The notes beneath the pieces were generated by a model. The model had not been told where the DNA came from, made no database searches, and worked only from the letters and a program-made list of their open reading frames with translations. A DNA stretch of 64,000 bases, taken from the NCBI GenBank assembly GCA_028829895.1, contig CM054179.1:73907544-73971543 (forward strand). Direction: 5' to 3'. Both the position numbers and the translations under genes were made by a program. Shown one piece after another: positions 22,753-35,887 of the stretch. This DNA is from Sinotaia quadrata. Taxonomy: Eukaryota; Mollusca; Gastropoda; Architaenioglossa; Viviparidae. Position 1 is the stretch's first letter; every line of letters begins with the position of its first letter.

Positions 22753-25427
22753 ATGGAAAGGAGTATAAATATCCAGGAACATTGCTGTGCCAAAAGTTCA
22801 ATGCACTGCTGCCAGAAATTAAAGTGTTAACATTACATAGCTTGAAAAGAATATTTTGTGTATGATCATTGCTCTGTTTTTTACATGTATTAACTTAAGC
22901 CAATCTGTCATCCAAAGATTTAGCATCTATTACCCTTTATGCTGTTGTGACTTTCATTCTTAATAAAGTTCACAACTTGATTTGACACAGATAGAATTTG
23001 TACATAAATGTTCAATGTTCATTAATAAAACTTTGGCAAAAATAATGCCTTATTTATTTTACAACAAAATAAACCCTCAAGCTCATTCATAAAAACAATG
23101 TAGTAAAATACATTGTAAAATATTAGCACTTAATTCTATGTAGTGAATGAATGCACAATTGATGACACATTTCTACGTCTCAGCATCAGTGACAACTGGT
23201 TTACATTTGCTTTTCATTAGTTCCCCTTGTTTATAAGTAATAACAAATGGATATTGCTACAGTTACATGTACATGAAATTGACATTTTTGCTTTGAAATT
23301 GAAAAAATTGAAAATTATTGGATCTGTGGGCTCATTCATGCCAGCAGGTTGCCCTAAATTGAGACCACCATATATCTGTATTGCTTTAACTGTATCTTTA
23401 CACATGCTGATTAATTTGAGCATTTACACTGTGATAATATATTAAACAAATTATGCATTTTTAATTAGCATGATATATATAACGTTATATTATCACTAAA
23501 CCATTCTTTGCATTAATGGGATTTTCCCCGACCTTGCATATCCATTGAGAAACTTCCGTTGAGAATTATCGCATAGGAATAGTTGTTTACACGTTCAGGG
23601 AAAGTAATTTAGATCACAGGTGAAGGTCAAGCCAAAAACCGGATACTAACTACCCATGTATGGTTATTTGTGTACCGGGCAAAGACGTAGTGCTAAGATG
23701 TTCGTTGACCTTTATTTAATTGATAAAACTACCTGAATGAATTGGCAAGGGTTAGATGCACAGACGAGAGATAGTACCCACATGCCAAGGGTGAAGCTGC
23801 GTCCATTATGACTGCGCCTAAGAAACACATAGTGGTAATACATTTGATTTCTCTCTAATCGAAATTCTTTCTTGTTAAATTGATACTATGTATTTTGTAT
23901 TGTAAATGTGTGTAGAATATTCTTGTGAATTTAATGCTTCTAATGTTAATATATTTTCCTTACAGAAAGCTAAGTGGCATAGCGATATTACACTCGTGAA
24001 GTGGTGAGAAATGCCACGTGTATGTAGTTGTATTACCGTTGATTAATTGTCATCATGGAAGAGTTGAACACGCGCTGCGTGTATCACTAGCTAACTTATA
24101 TTATGATCAACTGTATTGTAATGAAGGAAATATATATTGTAAAGATTTTATACACTTGAATTTTCATGTAATGTAAACTATGAATTAGTGAGATTGTAAA
24201 GAGTGATATCATTGCTGCCACAAAGCCCATAGAGTCGCTATCACCACACGAGGCTGTAATATAAATATCTATGTATTTTCAGCCAGTCTCGAGTTTACCT
24301 TTCAACTCTGACCTCGACTGCTAAAATGCTGTACTTGATTTGGAAATCCAATCTTGCTAAAAGCGTGGAGTCCAGAACAAATTGCTGAGCGAGCAAGCAT
24401 CTGTGCTGAGCCCTTATCACCGTCCTACTTGAACCGCAAGGTACTGCCAAGGTGGTCATGTGACGTCAGTGTGCATCAGAAGAACAACAACAATACTGTG
24501 TTCCGTTGGACAGTAATAGAAAGTTAAGTTAAGAAACAATCAGGAATAGCTTCTCATGGTGTGACAGTAAATTGACTTACTGAGTTGCGCGATATCATTC
24601 TGTTATTCGCAGAAATCGAATTGTTCATTTTCTTGTTTTTCAAATTTAATTTTATTGTTATTAAATTTTAATTTAATTTAATTTAATTTAATTCTCTTAT
24701 TGTTATCTCGTCATGTTATTACATAAGTGTTTGTAATTGACCGTGATTTGCTAATTGGGGGCTGCAAGTCATAAATAAAGGAATAAAGAATTATACATAT
24801 TAATCTATAAAAAAAAAAGGGGGAAATAACATTATAGCAAAGAAGTCAACTAACTTATCCGGCTGAGTGTCGTGAACAATTAGGCTGAGATTGTGGCATT
24901 TGAGGGGAGATAAGTTAGGCAAGTCCAGCTGTCGCTAATGTTAGGAATTATCTAATAAACTAATATTGATAACTAGTGCCTAAATTAGGACAGGGTCGTT
25001 AAATGAAAACTGGATATGTGACATACACATTAAAAGTTTTGAAAGTTAAATGTTTTCTTCTTATGAAAAGTAATGAAATGCTATCTGCTTACACTGTTCT
25101 ACATATTACAAAAAAATATATATTGATATATATATATGTCACGATAATGAGAAAATATTAATAATTTTTTTCTCTCCCTCTAAGTGTTTTCTAACTCTAA
25201 ACTATTAATGAAACACCTAAATTAATTAAAACAAGGAAAGGGGTGAAAATGACCATTTGGTCGACAATGTGAAATGCTAGCTGAGGTAGAAACACAAGTT
25301 CATGCCGGGGAATGGAAAAAGTGTAATTAACACACGTGTTTAACCCTCTGGTCAGCAGCGCCAGCGCCATAAATCGTCCATGTCAGTGTACAGTACGTGG
25401 GTAGGCCACTGAGATGCTAATTTTATC
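22753..25427. other. Non-coding stretch, unclassified repeat-like core
   Basis: About 23530-24800 is visibly richer in CpG and G+C than its surroundings and looks transposon-derived. It ends with tandem AATTT units (about 24660-24692), AATAAA signals (24773-24786) and a run of ten A (about 24809-24818), which suggests the 3' end of a reverse-transcribed copy. No coding domain was recognised. A TA-rich microsatellite lies near 25115-25138. Confidence 0.5.
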
Positions 25428-27301
25428 TGTGAGAAGACAGGCCTTGAGTTTTGAAATGTAACATTGTTTTTAAGAATCACCACTATAAAGGTTTGGTAGT
25501 TTAAGTTGATATTGTATTGTCAAATTATTTATTGAAATAGAATTTTGAGTTATTGGAAAGTTAATATTTATATTACTATAGTTAAATGTGTTGGTTTATG
25601 TGTACAACCCTTTCTTGCTAGGACTAGTGTACAGCTTGCCAGGTGGCCATGAGTCACCATAGTAACTGTAGTCTTAAAAACAAAATAAAAATAATGTGCT
25701 CTCTGAGATCGTGCTCTGAGCTAGGTAGGTCAAATTGAATTGTCAATCAAAGGTGCCAACTTGGAACTTGATACTTGACACTAAATGAAAGTAGATGGTC
25801 AGAATGGTCAGAATATTTATCAGCACCTACAGTGTGGTGCTGGATGGGGGTACTGTGTGCTGGAGGGTGTGTTTCTAATCAGCTTAGTGAAAATGATGTA
25901 CAAGAACTTTGCGCATAAAAGGGGATACGGAGACAGAAACAAACGAGGAAACATCGAGAATGTAGCATTTGGTAGAGGGGTGGAAAAAGACCCTCTGTTA
26001 GAGTTTCTCCCTGCTTTTTTGTACCGGGGACTTTATGGGCTGGGAGGCAACCAGTGCTAGAGAACTCTTGGACACTGCAATAGAGTGCCAGACGTCACCC
26101 GGCTGTATATGGAAGACGCGCCGTCACGGCTGTCAACAGATCAAGATGAACCAGTCATACAGGACAGTCATCTCTGGGTTTTTCAAAGACTCTGTGCAGC
26201 GCACGGGATATATTGCAGAGGCAGTATATTGCTGGAAGCAGTCGCGATGATGCGTGGCATATCGCAGAAAAAATGGCAAGGTTGGCCGTTAGTTGAGTAA
26301 TGAGAAGAGATGAGAGACGTAAGAGGAAAGGAGAAATGTAAGAGGAGAGACACAACGATTATGAGGAAAAATGAGAGAACGTAACAAGAGATGGGAATTA
26401 GGCCTAATGAAGAGTGCAGCGAGAACGTGAAATTGTAGCAGCCGTCGTAGCAGCGAGGACGGCCGTGGGAGCGAACCATGACATCGACGGTGTTTTTGTG
26501 TATCAAACCCACCAGCACAAGGAGAAAGTGACAATACCTATGTGAGTAAAAGAAAATTCTAACTAGTGTAGGAATCTCAGAGCACATAAACCTAAAACTT
26601 AAAACTAAAACTTAGAATCTTAATTAAGCATTAAACCTAAAAATGAAAACTAAACCTTAAGTTTAAATCTACGTTTATAAGTAAAGGATGGCTTTAAGAT
26701 TAATATAAGAAAATATTGATGGAAATGATTGAAGAGGACTTGCAAGTCAAATGACGTTGTTTATTGTTGAACTATTGAACTTTTATAGAGGAGCAGTGGC
26801 TCCAGAACTTATAAATAATGACTGCTATTTTATGATAAATAATGCTTAACGTATTTAGAAATAGTACTGCATGAAGAATCTTGAATTTTGTATTTCTTTT
26901 ATTTTATTCATCATTCATCATTCTTTCTTTCTTTCTTTCCCCCTACCCTTGGGTGTGAGTGTGGATGGCTGACTAACCAACGTGTGAGAGGAAACCCATA
27001 GATCAATAAATTTGAATTTGTACTCTGACATTGAGACTTTTCCTGTCTATGGTTTTGAAAGAGTGTCTGTGGTCGTTGTTACACGTTGTGTCATCTGTGC
27101 TGTCTCCACTTCACCCTTACCCATATGCAATCACACATGCAAACATGTCAGCAATATGTAACCTAAACGCAGAATAAAATTCGAGCCAAATAACCATCTT
27201 GGTATTCTGTGTGCGAATTTGTAATAATATTTATGCAAGTCCTACATGGCATCGACTAGCCACCACCCTCCTTTCAACAGAGAGAAGGTGGGGTGGCGAC
27301 A
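25428..27301 (+). mobile_element. LTR-like unit, family A, copy 1
   Basis: This segment is collinear with 54903-57099 over its whole length: 'aattttgagttatt', 'gccaggtgg..atgagtc.cc', 'ataaaagggga', 'gacttgcaagtc', 'accaacgtgtgagaggaaac' and 'aagtccta' are shared in order. It begins TGTGAG and ends in ...CGACA. A TATA-like CATAAAAGG is at 25914, and AATAAA signals lie near 27005 and 27174. These fit promoter and polyadenylation regions of an LTR on the plus strand. There is no coding frame of substance. No target duplication was found, so the exact ends are provisional and a short non-autonomous element is possible instead. Confidence 0.65.
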
Positions 27302-28237
27302 ATATATAATATATGTAATGAAATAGTTACAAACAAAATTTTTCTTTTATGAATTGAATTCTGAATGAGTTTAAATCAGTATTTTGTTATCCCAGTGGTT
27401 TATAGTAAATTAAATTAAATTAAGAACAGAAACAAGATAAGCTACTGTACTTTTTATCACCAGTACTTTGTTATCCTAGAGGTATATGGTAAAATTGAAT
27501 TAAAAATATCATATAGAGAAATAGAATAGAGAAAAGATAAACTGCAGTACAAGTACTTCAAACTCCCACAGGACATCACCTGGCACGCTTTGCAGTGGAA
27601 CTTCCAAGGAAAGAGATGGGTCAGTTGCCCTAAGACCATCTGGAGACGATCCTGTGAAGAGGAAATGGAGACTGCAACCTGTCATGGGATGAACTGAAAA
27701 AGGCTGCCCAGAATCAAGTATGCTGGAGAACTGTTGTTAGACTCTTTGTTCCATGAGGAATCCAAAGAAATAAGCAATCTGCAGTACTTAATTCTTGATC
27801 ACCTTAAACATTTGTAAAAGAAGATATATTAATGGCATATTCAAAAGTTGAATTATTAAATTTGCAGGTAAGTTTTATTAAGACAATGTCCAGTTAAAAT
27901 TTAGATTGCTTGACTAGTGATGCATTTGAATATATTCTTAAACAAATGGTCGATGTTGGAAAGTATTGCACCATTTGTTACTAATACTACATTATACTCT
28001 GAGTTATGTCAGCAGAACTGTGTAAAATGCATACTTTCTAGGAAATTAAATGCTTTTTATTTTTTGATAACATTTTGTTGCAAAAATAATGCTTTATAAA
28101 AAATTTAATTTCACTGTGTCATAAAATATATTTTACAAAATAGAATCACTAATTTCTAGTGCATTTATATTTTGATCTATTCTGTTAAAACATAAATTTA
28201 AAGTATAAGAAGTTTAATGCTTCAGCTTTGTTTACAG
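27302..28237. other. Intron sequence before exon 28238
   Basis: No gene is seen. AT-rich sequence ends in the acceptor 'ctttgtttacag'. Confidence 0.6.
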
Positions 28238-28393
28238 AATCAAGCATACTATGTACAACAACGGCCACGAATGACTGGAAATGGAGGAAGTGGCAAAGCT
28301 GTCTACATCAATGCCATGCCTTATCAGATGCCACCTACACCTTCATATACAACTCCACAAGTGCAAATTATTCCACAGTCAAGTCAGTTTATG
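28238..28393 (+). CDS. eIF4G-like N-terminal exon (original of the 63602 copy)
   Basis: This exon of 156 bases (52 codons, phase 0-0) lies between acceptor 'gtttacag' and donor 'gtaagg'. It reads NQAYYVQQRPRMTGNGG, a Met/Pro/Thr-rich middle (MPYQMPPTPSYTTPQVQ) and ends IIPQSSQFM. Vertebrate eIF4G has a comparable Tyr/Pro/Gln-rich segment (AYYIPGQ...) before its conserved initiation-factor motif. The family scaffold joins cap-binding eIF4E, helicase eIF4A, PABP and eIF3 on mRNA. A diverged in-frame duplicate is at 63602-63784. Coding sequence is intact. Confidence 0.85.
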
Positions 28394-30360
28394 GTAAGGA
28401 AAGTTTCATAGTTGATACTTGGGAAACGTCAGCCCTCCATATAGAGACCAGAGTAAGGATCATGAGTACCAACCTTACCCCAAAAGAAGAATAGAATAAA
28501 ATAAATTAATAAATAAAATATATTTTAAAAATATGTCTTTCAACAATAAAAGATGTGGCGACTATTGAAACAAGATGTGTGCACCCTATGAATATAGTTT
28601 TAATGAAATGATTTTTTAAAAATAAAAACTAAATCAGTGATGACCATGTATTCATGCCCTTAAGCATGTATGCATTTTTTTCATAAAAGTTTAGTACATT
28701 TCTGCACACCACTTAGAAATTACAATCAGTTCAGACAAATTACTAACATTAAAGAAACAAACAGTTTTGTTTTTGGTGGCATACTCAAACAAGCTGTCAG
28801 CTGAATTACCAAACAAACTCAGATGAACCTCCATAATAAGATGAACCAAACGAAACAAACTGTTAAAAGAAAATCATTTATTTGATTGAAATAATTCTAT
28901 TTGTACTTGAAATTAGTTCATTAATAGCTTACTACCATGAGATCCTCATACTAATATGGTAGTGGTGCAAGAAAATAAGGGAAGAATGTAAAAGCATCAC
29001 TAGGATGGGTTTCCCTTTTGCTGATTGGCAAGACACACTAGTCACATGACATCTGACAGAAAGTCTATGTCATTGGATACCAGTGCTTGCCAGGACTCTC
29101 GATTTAGACATAATAAATACCATCAAAACCAAATTACTTATCCATTATTAGGTTATTCCTTCTTCTTTGCCATTGTTTAATGGTATGTTGCAAATTTAAT
29201 CATTTGTATTTCCCTCTATAATAGGTATACTTGCAACTATTTTTAGAGTTCATTTTTCTCTATTTTAAATCTTCACAAGCAAATGATGGTTTGAGATACT
29301 ACACTAGGCAATATATTTACCTGTGTTTTATTGACTGTCTATGCCAACTGTGGTATTCCTATGAGTGTTGTGGTGAAGAAAAATTAGCTTTTGACTGGAT
29401 TTGACTGGATTTTTTGTATATAGTGTGTTAAATGCTTTCTCTTACAGACCAAGTGAAATGAAATCTAGGTGAGCCACAGATAAGATAAATCCTTATGAAA
29501 TGAGTAATTCTAATTCTTAAAATAAAGTAATGAACCCATGCACAGTAAAACAGTATCTGGTTAAATTATCAACTAAAGAAATAGCTCTGATAATCAAATA
29601 CACTATTAGCCCAATAACCTTTATGTGTCAAGAACATTTAGAACATTTGAATAAAATGGTCTATAAAATTGCAACTTCCTAAGAACAATTATTATTTTTA
29701 CAAAAGCTAAAAGTAATCTATACAGTTAACATCTCATCAGACTGGCTTTTGTAATTGATTCAATCAGCTTAAAGTGTTCTACAGACTTTTGGGCATTTAG
29801 CTTTTTTTCGCTAAATTATAACTCTAAATAATTTGATTATGTTTTTGTTGGTCTAAACATGTGTATTAATTATTGCCAGAAGAAATGTGATATTATTTGT
29901 TTCTTTTACAAATTTATTTGTTCATAAACATTTTCAGTGATTTGTAATTGCTGAAATCTTTTAGGGGTGTAAGAGCAAAGTTATGTTTATTGTTATTTTG
30001 TTAAATTTTAAAATTCAGATTACATGCTAGATAAAATCGTTTAATAATTCAGGATAATTGCAGTTCTATTAATAGTAATAGTAAATTTTGCATTAAAGCT
30101 AGAAATCATCTCTAGGATTATTACCTTGACTATTATATTAAGCTTTCTTGCATAATTTCTTTAATAAGATAAAATCCATTTTTCTTTATTTAAACATTGA
30201 TGATATCATACAGCTGTAATTTGCCATTTTCGACTCTTTACAAGAATTTTAATCTCTTCTCAGTCAAGTCATATGCTTTACTCATTTATGCAGATTTATA
30301 CCTCGAAACCAAATGTAAAAGTTGCATCGGATGTAGTTAATTGTTGTGTCCCTTTTGAAG
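28394..30360. other. Intron with dispersed repeat
   Basis: The interval between donor 'gtaagg' and acceptor 'cccttttgaag' carries the repeat at 28965-29480. Otherwise it is AT-rich without coding signal. Confidence 0.65.
28965..29480. repeat. Dispersed repeat, related to 9100-9640
   Basis: It is collinear with 9100-9640 in the same orientation; the best block is around 29266-29380. Termini are not resolved. Confidence 0.5.
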
Positions 30361-30672
30361 TATCAGCCAAGAATGAGCTACCCACAAATCCAGACAACTC
30401 AACAGCAGTTGAATTACATGCCTCAGCAGTTCAGTACACAGAAAGGAACAGCATATCCATCATTATTTTATCCACAAATGGCTGTGCCTGCACCTAACCC
30501 TAACCGGCCACCTTCCACTGGCCCACAGGTTGGCATTAGTAATCCTACTCCCTTCAAACAAGAAAAGAAAAGCGCTTTTATCATTCAAGATCCAAAAGAT
30601 TTACGAGATGTAACAGACGAAATTTTACATACTCGTGCCAGACCTTCTTCTAGAGATGCAAAAGAAATAAAT
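30361..30672 (+). CDS. eIF4G exon with conserved 'DP...DVTDEIL' motif
   Basis: This exon of 312 bases (104 codons, phase 0-0) lies between acceptor 'gtcccttttgaag' and donor 'gtaagt'. The first two thirds are Gln/Pro/Tyr-rich (QQQLNYMPQQF, PNPNRPPSTGPQ). The last third has KQEKKSAFIIQDPKDLRDVT followed by DEIL. This matches the hallmark of animal eIF4G ('[23 protein letters not shown]' in human), which sits between the PABP-binding and eIF4E-binding regions. The frame is intact. This is the firmest evidence for the identity of the plus-strand gene. Whether the paralogue corresponds to eIF4G1 or eIF4G3 cannot be told, as invertebrates usually have one canonical gene. Confidence 0.9.
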
Positions 30673-32741
30673 GTAAGTGCTTGTAATACTTTAATGTAAT
30701 TTAAAATAAAGACGTAAATAGAACAGAATTAATTATTAAATTTTTTTTTTTATTTATTTGAAAGAAAAGAATGGGTGAAAGGTTAAACTGGATTGTAAAG
30801 TTGCTTTGTTTTATTGTAATAGTAGTATATGCTCATGTAATTATCAGTAATCTAGTAAAAAATTGTAAAATTTACATTCTTATGAAGAATAAATAGTGAA
30901 TTTAATGGGCATCAACAGCTATTCCAATTTTTTTTCCTTTTAAAAGGGTTGTTTTTCAGTATACCATTGCCAAATTCAATATGTACATTTATTTCTGTAT
31001 GAACTTGACTGCACATTGTGCTAGTTTTTAAAACTGCTTTGTTGTTCAAGCAGTAGTAAGTCAATTGATACATCTGTGAAATTTATGACATCCAACAGTA
31101 AATGAAGTTTTTAAAAAGCCAACCAAGACCAGAGATCATAGCATATCTCATGTTCATACATCTCTCCTAACTATGACAGTGCATTGTTGTACATATTGCT
31201 ACCACTTTTGTGTGCAACTTTCTCATTCTCAAAAGATTTATCATAAGTTGATTTTATTTAGTTGTACTCTCACATGTTGTGATGTAGTTTAGTAGCATAA
31301 TTTTATAATGTACAAAATACAGATGATGCCCATTATAATTGCCAAGTCAGTCTGCTTAGCCCCTGAAGTCTCTTTAAAAATTAACAGATTAAGATGTATA
31401 CATTTTGGATTTGTTGATATAGCATAACAGTTACTTCAGAACAAAGCAGTAAGTTTTCTTTTTCACATAAATAATGTATTTTTCATTCATTGCAGAAAAT
31501 GTTTTACTCATAAGTCCCAGTACCTGATTTTTGTACATAAACTGTGCAGTTGGTTTTATTTAGTTGTGACTTTTCTTTTCCTACCTCATTTGTTGGGTCA
31601 GTCACTTAATATCAGCATTCAGTCATATTTATCAGAATTACAAGCAACTCATGCAAATGAAATTTTGTCCCTATTTTAGGAGATGTACATTAAGTTCTCC
31701 AGTTCATACATCTTTGTTTTCATTATTAATTAAAATCATCTGAACCCTTCTTTACTGGTATTTGATTATTTGAAAATATATTTTTTAAATTAAGTTGATT
31801 ATTAATTAGTTTGCCTTAACAATAAAGTTATGTTAATTTTATTGAGAATTACAATACATGTAATATATTCATTGATTTAATGCATTATCTCACTCACACA
31901 CACAAAACACAAAAGAGATAATTAAGTTGATGTAATTACCTAGTGAAATCAAATCTTTTTTAACTCATTGCTGGGCAGAGCACCCCAAAATATCTGCATA
32001 CTCAAAAGGGCAAAGCATCATGACATATGGGTGTGTCAGACAGAAATATTTCTATTGCTGTTGCAGCATCTAGCACAAATAACAGAAAATGTGCATTGAG
32101 GTTTTCTGTTCTGATGAATTTGCTATTTTTTCTCATAACATTTGTGTTTCTATAATCTTGTACAAATAACAGGAAACATAGCATTGCAGTTTTCTGTTTT
32201 GATGAATTTGCTGTTTTCTCATAAACATTTGTGTTTCTATAATCTTGTTACAAATAACAGGAAACATGCATTGAGGTTTTCTGTTCTGATGAATTTGCTA
32301 TTTTTTCTCATAAACATTTGTGTTTCTATAATCTTGTACAAGTTATACTTTGCAAGCTTTTATACTATCATCAGAAGTTTTTTTTGTCTAATGAAGTCTT
32401 TGTGTGGATTGTAAAATTATAATTGTAATATTAAAATTGTAATATTAAACTATCTGCTGTAATTTCTTTTAATAAAAATGGATGAATCAAATATCAAAGT
32501 GATTGCTAAGACTCAACAAACTTTTCTGATACTGATTTTTGTTTTGTTCACCTGGTTTTATCTTACTTAATTTGGACATTTTTCTAATGACTGATAATTA
32601 ATAGAATAACTATATTTGAATTTTTGAGATCGTGGTCGTACACTGCTCATGGTCAGGGACATTTTAAAAGCATTATGGCCCAAGGGTAAAGCAGTGCACT
32701 GGGGACTCTACCTACTTATTTATTGACAGTATCACAACATA
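30673..32741. other. Intron sequence with minisatellite
   Basis: It follows the donor at 30673. It contains the 88-bp tandem repeat at about 32050-32340 and, from about 32640, a segment that is split by the solo LTR at 32747. No exon was recognised. Confidence 0.6.
32050..32340. repeat. 88-bp tandem repeat, about 3 units
   Basis: 'tttgtgtttctataatcttg' recurs at 32141, 32228 and 32317, followed by 'acaaataacag.aaa' and 'ttttctgtt.tgatgaatttgct'. Open frames over it on both strands are repeat artefacts. Confidence 0.9.
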
Positions 32742-32746
32742 CATAC

Positions 32747-34619
32747 TGCGGCAAAGGTTCTGTCTGTTAATTGTTTAATTATTAATTTATGGTATTATAT
32801 TCATAATTAATACACAAACAATAATTCTTCCGTGCAATCAACATACATAGTCACCCGACAAGGGTCTTTTGTCTTTGCGGTCACGAGAGCGACTAGGTCT
32901 ATCCCTTGATAGTCTCTTAACTGATTAACTCTCTGTCCAAGTGTTACTTGTCTGGAATAACAGACCTTAATTGACCTATCTCATTAATCTTCCGTCTTGA
33001 ATCCAGCCCCCCACACATATCTCTCTAACGATGACAGGAATTATCCTAAAACTTGCACTTGACCATCTTTCTATTGTCATTACGTCGTATGGCAACCCCC
33101 ACCCACCATCTGTACCAAGTACCTCTCTATCACAGCAACGAGAGTGGATAGTTTAAAGTTCAACAAGTTATTAAAGAAAAATAACAAATAAAAGTTAAAA
33201 TAGTTTTACAATTAAATGTCATCAAAATCTCACACAAGGCAATTTCTCAGAGATCACCAATCTCTTTACAGCTTATCTCAATCAAGCTCCAATAATTATA
33301 AGAAAAAATGTTTCATACAAATTCCATAGAACAATTACTAGGAATTTAAGGCTAAGCACAAAGTCAATACAGTCTCCAATTTATCTTATAACAAAGTCTC
33401 AAAAATGTCAATAATCAAAATTAGATACTAACGCAGTTTTAGTCAATACAAAACATAAAAGAAGAATCAGAAAATAGATAAGGATTTTACAAATAATCAG
33501 AGAAACATGTACAGATTACACTAACAATACATAATAACGGTTCACCTGATGTGGCCTGTGAGCAGTAATCTTGTTTCTGTATCAAAGATGGCTGGTGGGT
33601 AAACATCTGGTTAAGAGAGTCACGCCTGGAAAGAGTTCTGCATATCGTCACAACACAATGTTCTTGTATAATCCGTTTAAGAATGCACAAGCACAAATCA
33701 TAATCACAGTTTTGTTCACAATCACTGAATCAGTTCATGAAGATGAACTTATACATATTCAGTTATTGTTCTGGCATACTTCAATATCCAGTACTTCCAC
33801 TTGATTACTTGGCAGAGACAGACTCTTGCACTCCAGGTTGCTGTTCTCCTCATAATTTAATATTCTTGATGGACTCAACTCTTCGAGTAATGCTCCTCGG
33901 TACTAGTGAATCTCCCTAACAATCGGAAGATACTCCTTGTCACAAGCCTTCTTGTGTCACAGCACCTTATGCGGAGTTTCCACACTACTCTGAAATTCTG
34001 GCTATAGTCCCAACAAGAATTTCCACTGCTCATTCATTCTTGTAATCATCAACTGAATAATGGCAGCTTACAGGCATGAATGTAGAGGATATCATCAGCC
34101 TTCGATGTTCAGCTTGTACTTTGGAATAGTTCTTTGTACTGGAACTTGAGATTTGCTCCTCACACGTAACTTGAGATGACTTTTGAAGCTCTTTCTGTTC
34201 AGCTCTAACCGTGAAGCCGTCACCCACGGGACTCGAAATTTCTTAATAGAGTGCGAGACCAATCTCGAATCTGCCCTTATATATGATTCTGGGGTTTGTG
34301 AGGAAGATTCTAGAATTCATCAGCCTCCGGGCTATGAACTGAGTTGTTTTCCTCGCTTTGTCTAATAGTCATGAATGACTGCTCGTAAACTATAGACTGG
34401 GTGGTCAGGATATTAAAAATATGTCCGTCTTACTCAGTGACCCATATCAATAATGCTCCTTAATTCTGGATTTAGGTCAGAGTTGTTTGTTCACTCTCAA
34501 CTCTCAGAGATTTGAAATGGAAAAAATCTATGAGTTAAATTTTGCATAAATTAATTTAAATATTAATTAAATATATTAAAATTAATCAATTGAGTTAATT
34601 AGCATTTTTTCCTTTCACA
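32747..34619 (-). mobile_element. Solo LTR, 1873 bp, target duplication CATAC
   Basis: The insertion begins TGCGGCAAAGG and ends CCTTTCACA (TG...CA). It is flanked by a perfect 5-bp duplication 'catac' at 32742-32746 and 34620-34624. A 5-bp duplication with TG/CA termini is the signature of LTR-retrotransposon integration. No internal region, primer site or pol is present, so it is a solo LTR left by recombination. Orientation is tentatively minus (TGTGAAAGG as the LTR start). The unit is distinctly less AT-rich than the flanking intron. Confidence 0.82.
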
Positions 34620-34624
34620 CATAC

Positions 34625-35887
34625 ATTAGCATGGGGCCCCTATGCTTGTGAGGCCTGGGCAACTGCCCAGCATGCCCATGCGTTAAGATTACACTGCTCA
34701 ATGTAAATGCTGATAATTTGCTTCATCCATAGATTTGATGTCAGTATATGTTGGAAGATTACTACTACTAAAAAAAACCTACAAAAAAAAAAAAAAAAGA
34801 AATGGCAATTATTGAAAGAAACTTACAGCAAGTGAATCAAATTATAGCTGTGATTTACTAGGCTACATGTTTTTCTTAATGTAAATGGGTCTCACTAACA
34901 ATTGGTAGTAATTACTATTCATCAATTTAATAGTAATTTGAGATTATATGAACACTTGGGGTTTTTTTTTTTTTAGATATGTACATTTTCAACAGAATAT
35001 TAAGTATTGTGTACTCACATTCTAAAACCCTTTCATCATCCTATTTTCTTTCACCCAAGAGAAGTAAACTGTTATGATGTACCCAGTAAAGGGTTAAACA
35101 CTGTTCATGATTTAAAATAAACAGTTTTACCACTTATTGAATATATTATTATAAATTGACCAGTAGTTTCATGAATTAAAAAACAAAACAAAAACTGAGA
35201 TGGCCTAGAATTGGGGAGTAGATCGGTGATGTTAGGTAACATAAATACAAAAGTCATTGATTGTAAAATTCACTTGTTTGGGAATGGTATTGATGCTTCA
35301 TATGCATTTTATTTTAAAGTAAATAAGTTTCACTTATACTGTAATTTGTAAATGTATGATTAAATGTGCTGCATCTAAAGTGGTGATCAAATGGTATTAG
35401 TCCAAATATACCAACATAGATGAAAATCTGAATTCTTTGAAAGTGTGACATTTTGCTGGGGTATGGGTAATGTTTGTCACGAGGAAAGGGAGATAACCCA
35501 TGCCAAATAAGTTTTTTAATATATATTTGCTTCAGTCAAGGTCATCCGGCCATAGCTATCAGTGTTTAGGACTGGTATTTTGTGTTTAATGCCAGTAATT
35601 TGTTTTGGAAGTAAATTGTTTAAAGAAGTTTAATCACAAAAGTTCACCTGTGTTTTATTAGCTCCCAGACCGAAATCTATGTTGACATTTAAGCTGTAAA
35701 GTGTATTATGTATTTATGCATGTGAAGTTAAAAGGTTTATGCATTGTGTGATTGCAGTTGATGAATGCAGTTGATTTATGCATTGTGTGAATGCAGTTGA
35801 TTTATGCATTGCATGAGTGCAGTCTATTCACTATTGAGTGTGAGAGATTTATCTAATGCTGATATCTATAGCATTTATTAATGTATA
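34625..35887. other. AT-rich stretch, no gene
   Basis: It contains homopolymer A (about 34783-34799) and T (about 34964-34974) runs and three short imperfect repeats of 'tttatgcattgtgtga.tgcagttga' at about 35736-35822. Confidence 0.6.

Noticed and set aside
25785..26060. 91-codon frame in family A copy 1
   Set aside because: The corresponding region in copy 2 (54903-57099) does not preserve the frame, so it is not a shared protein.
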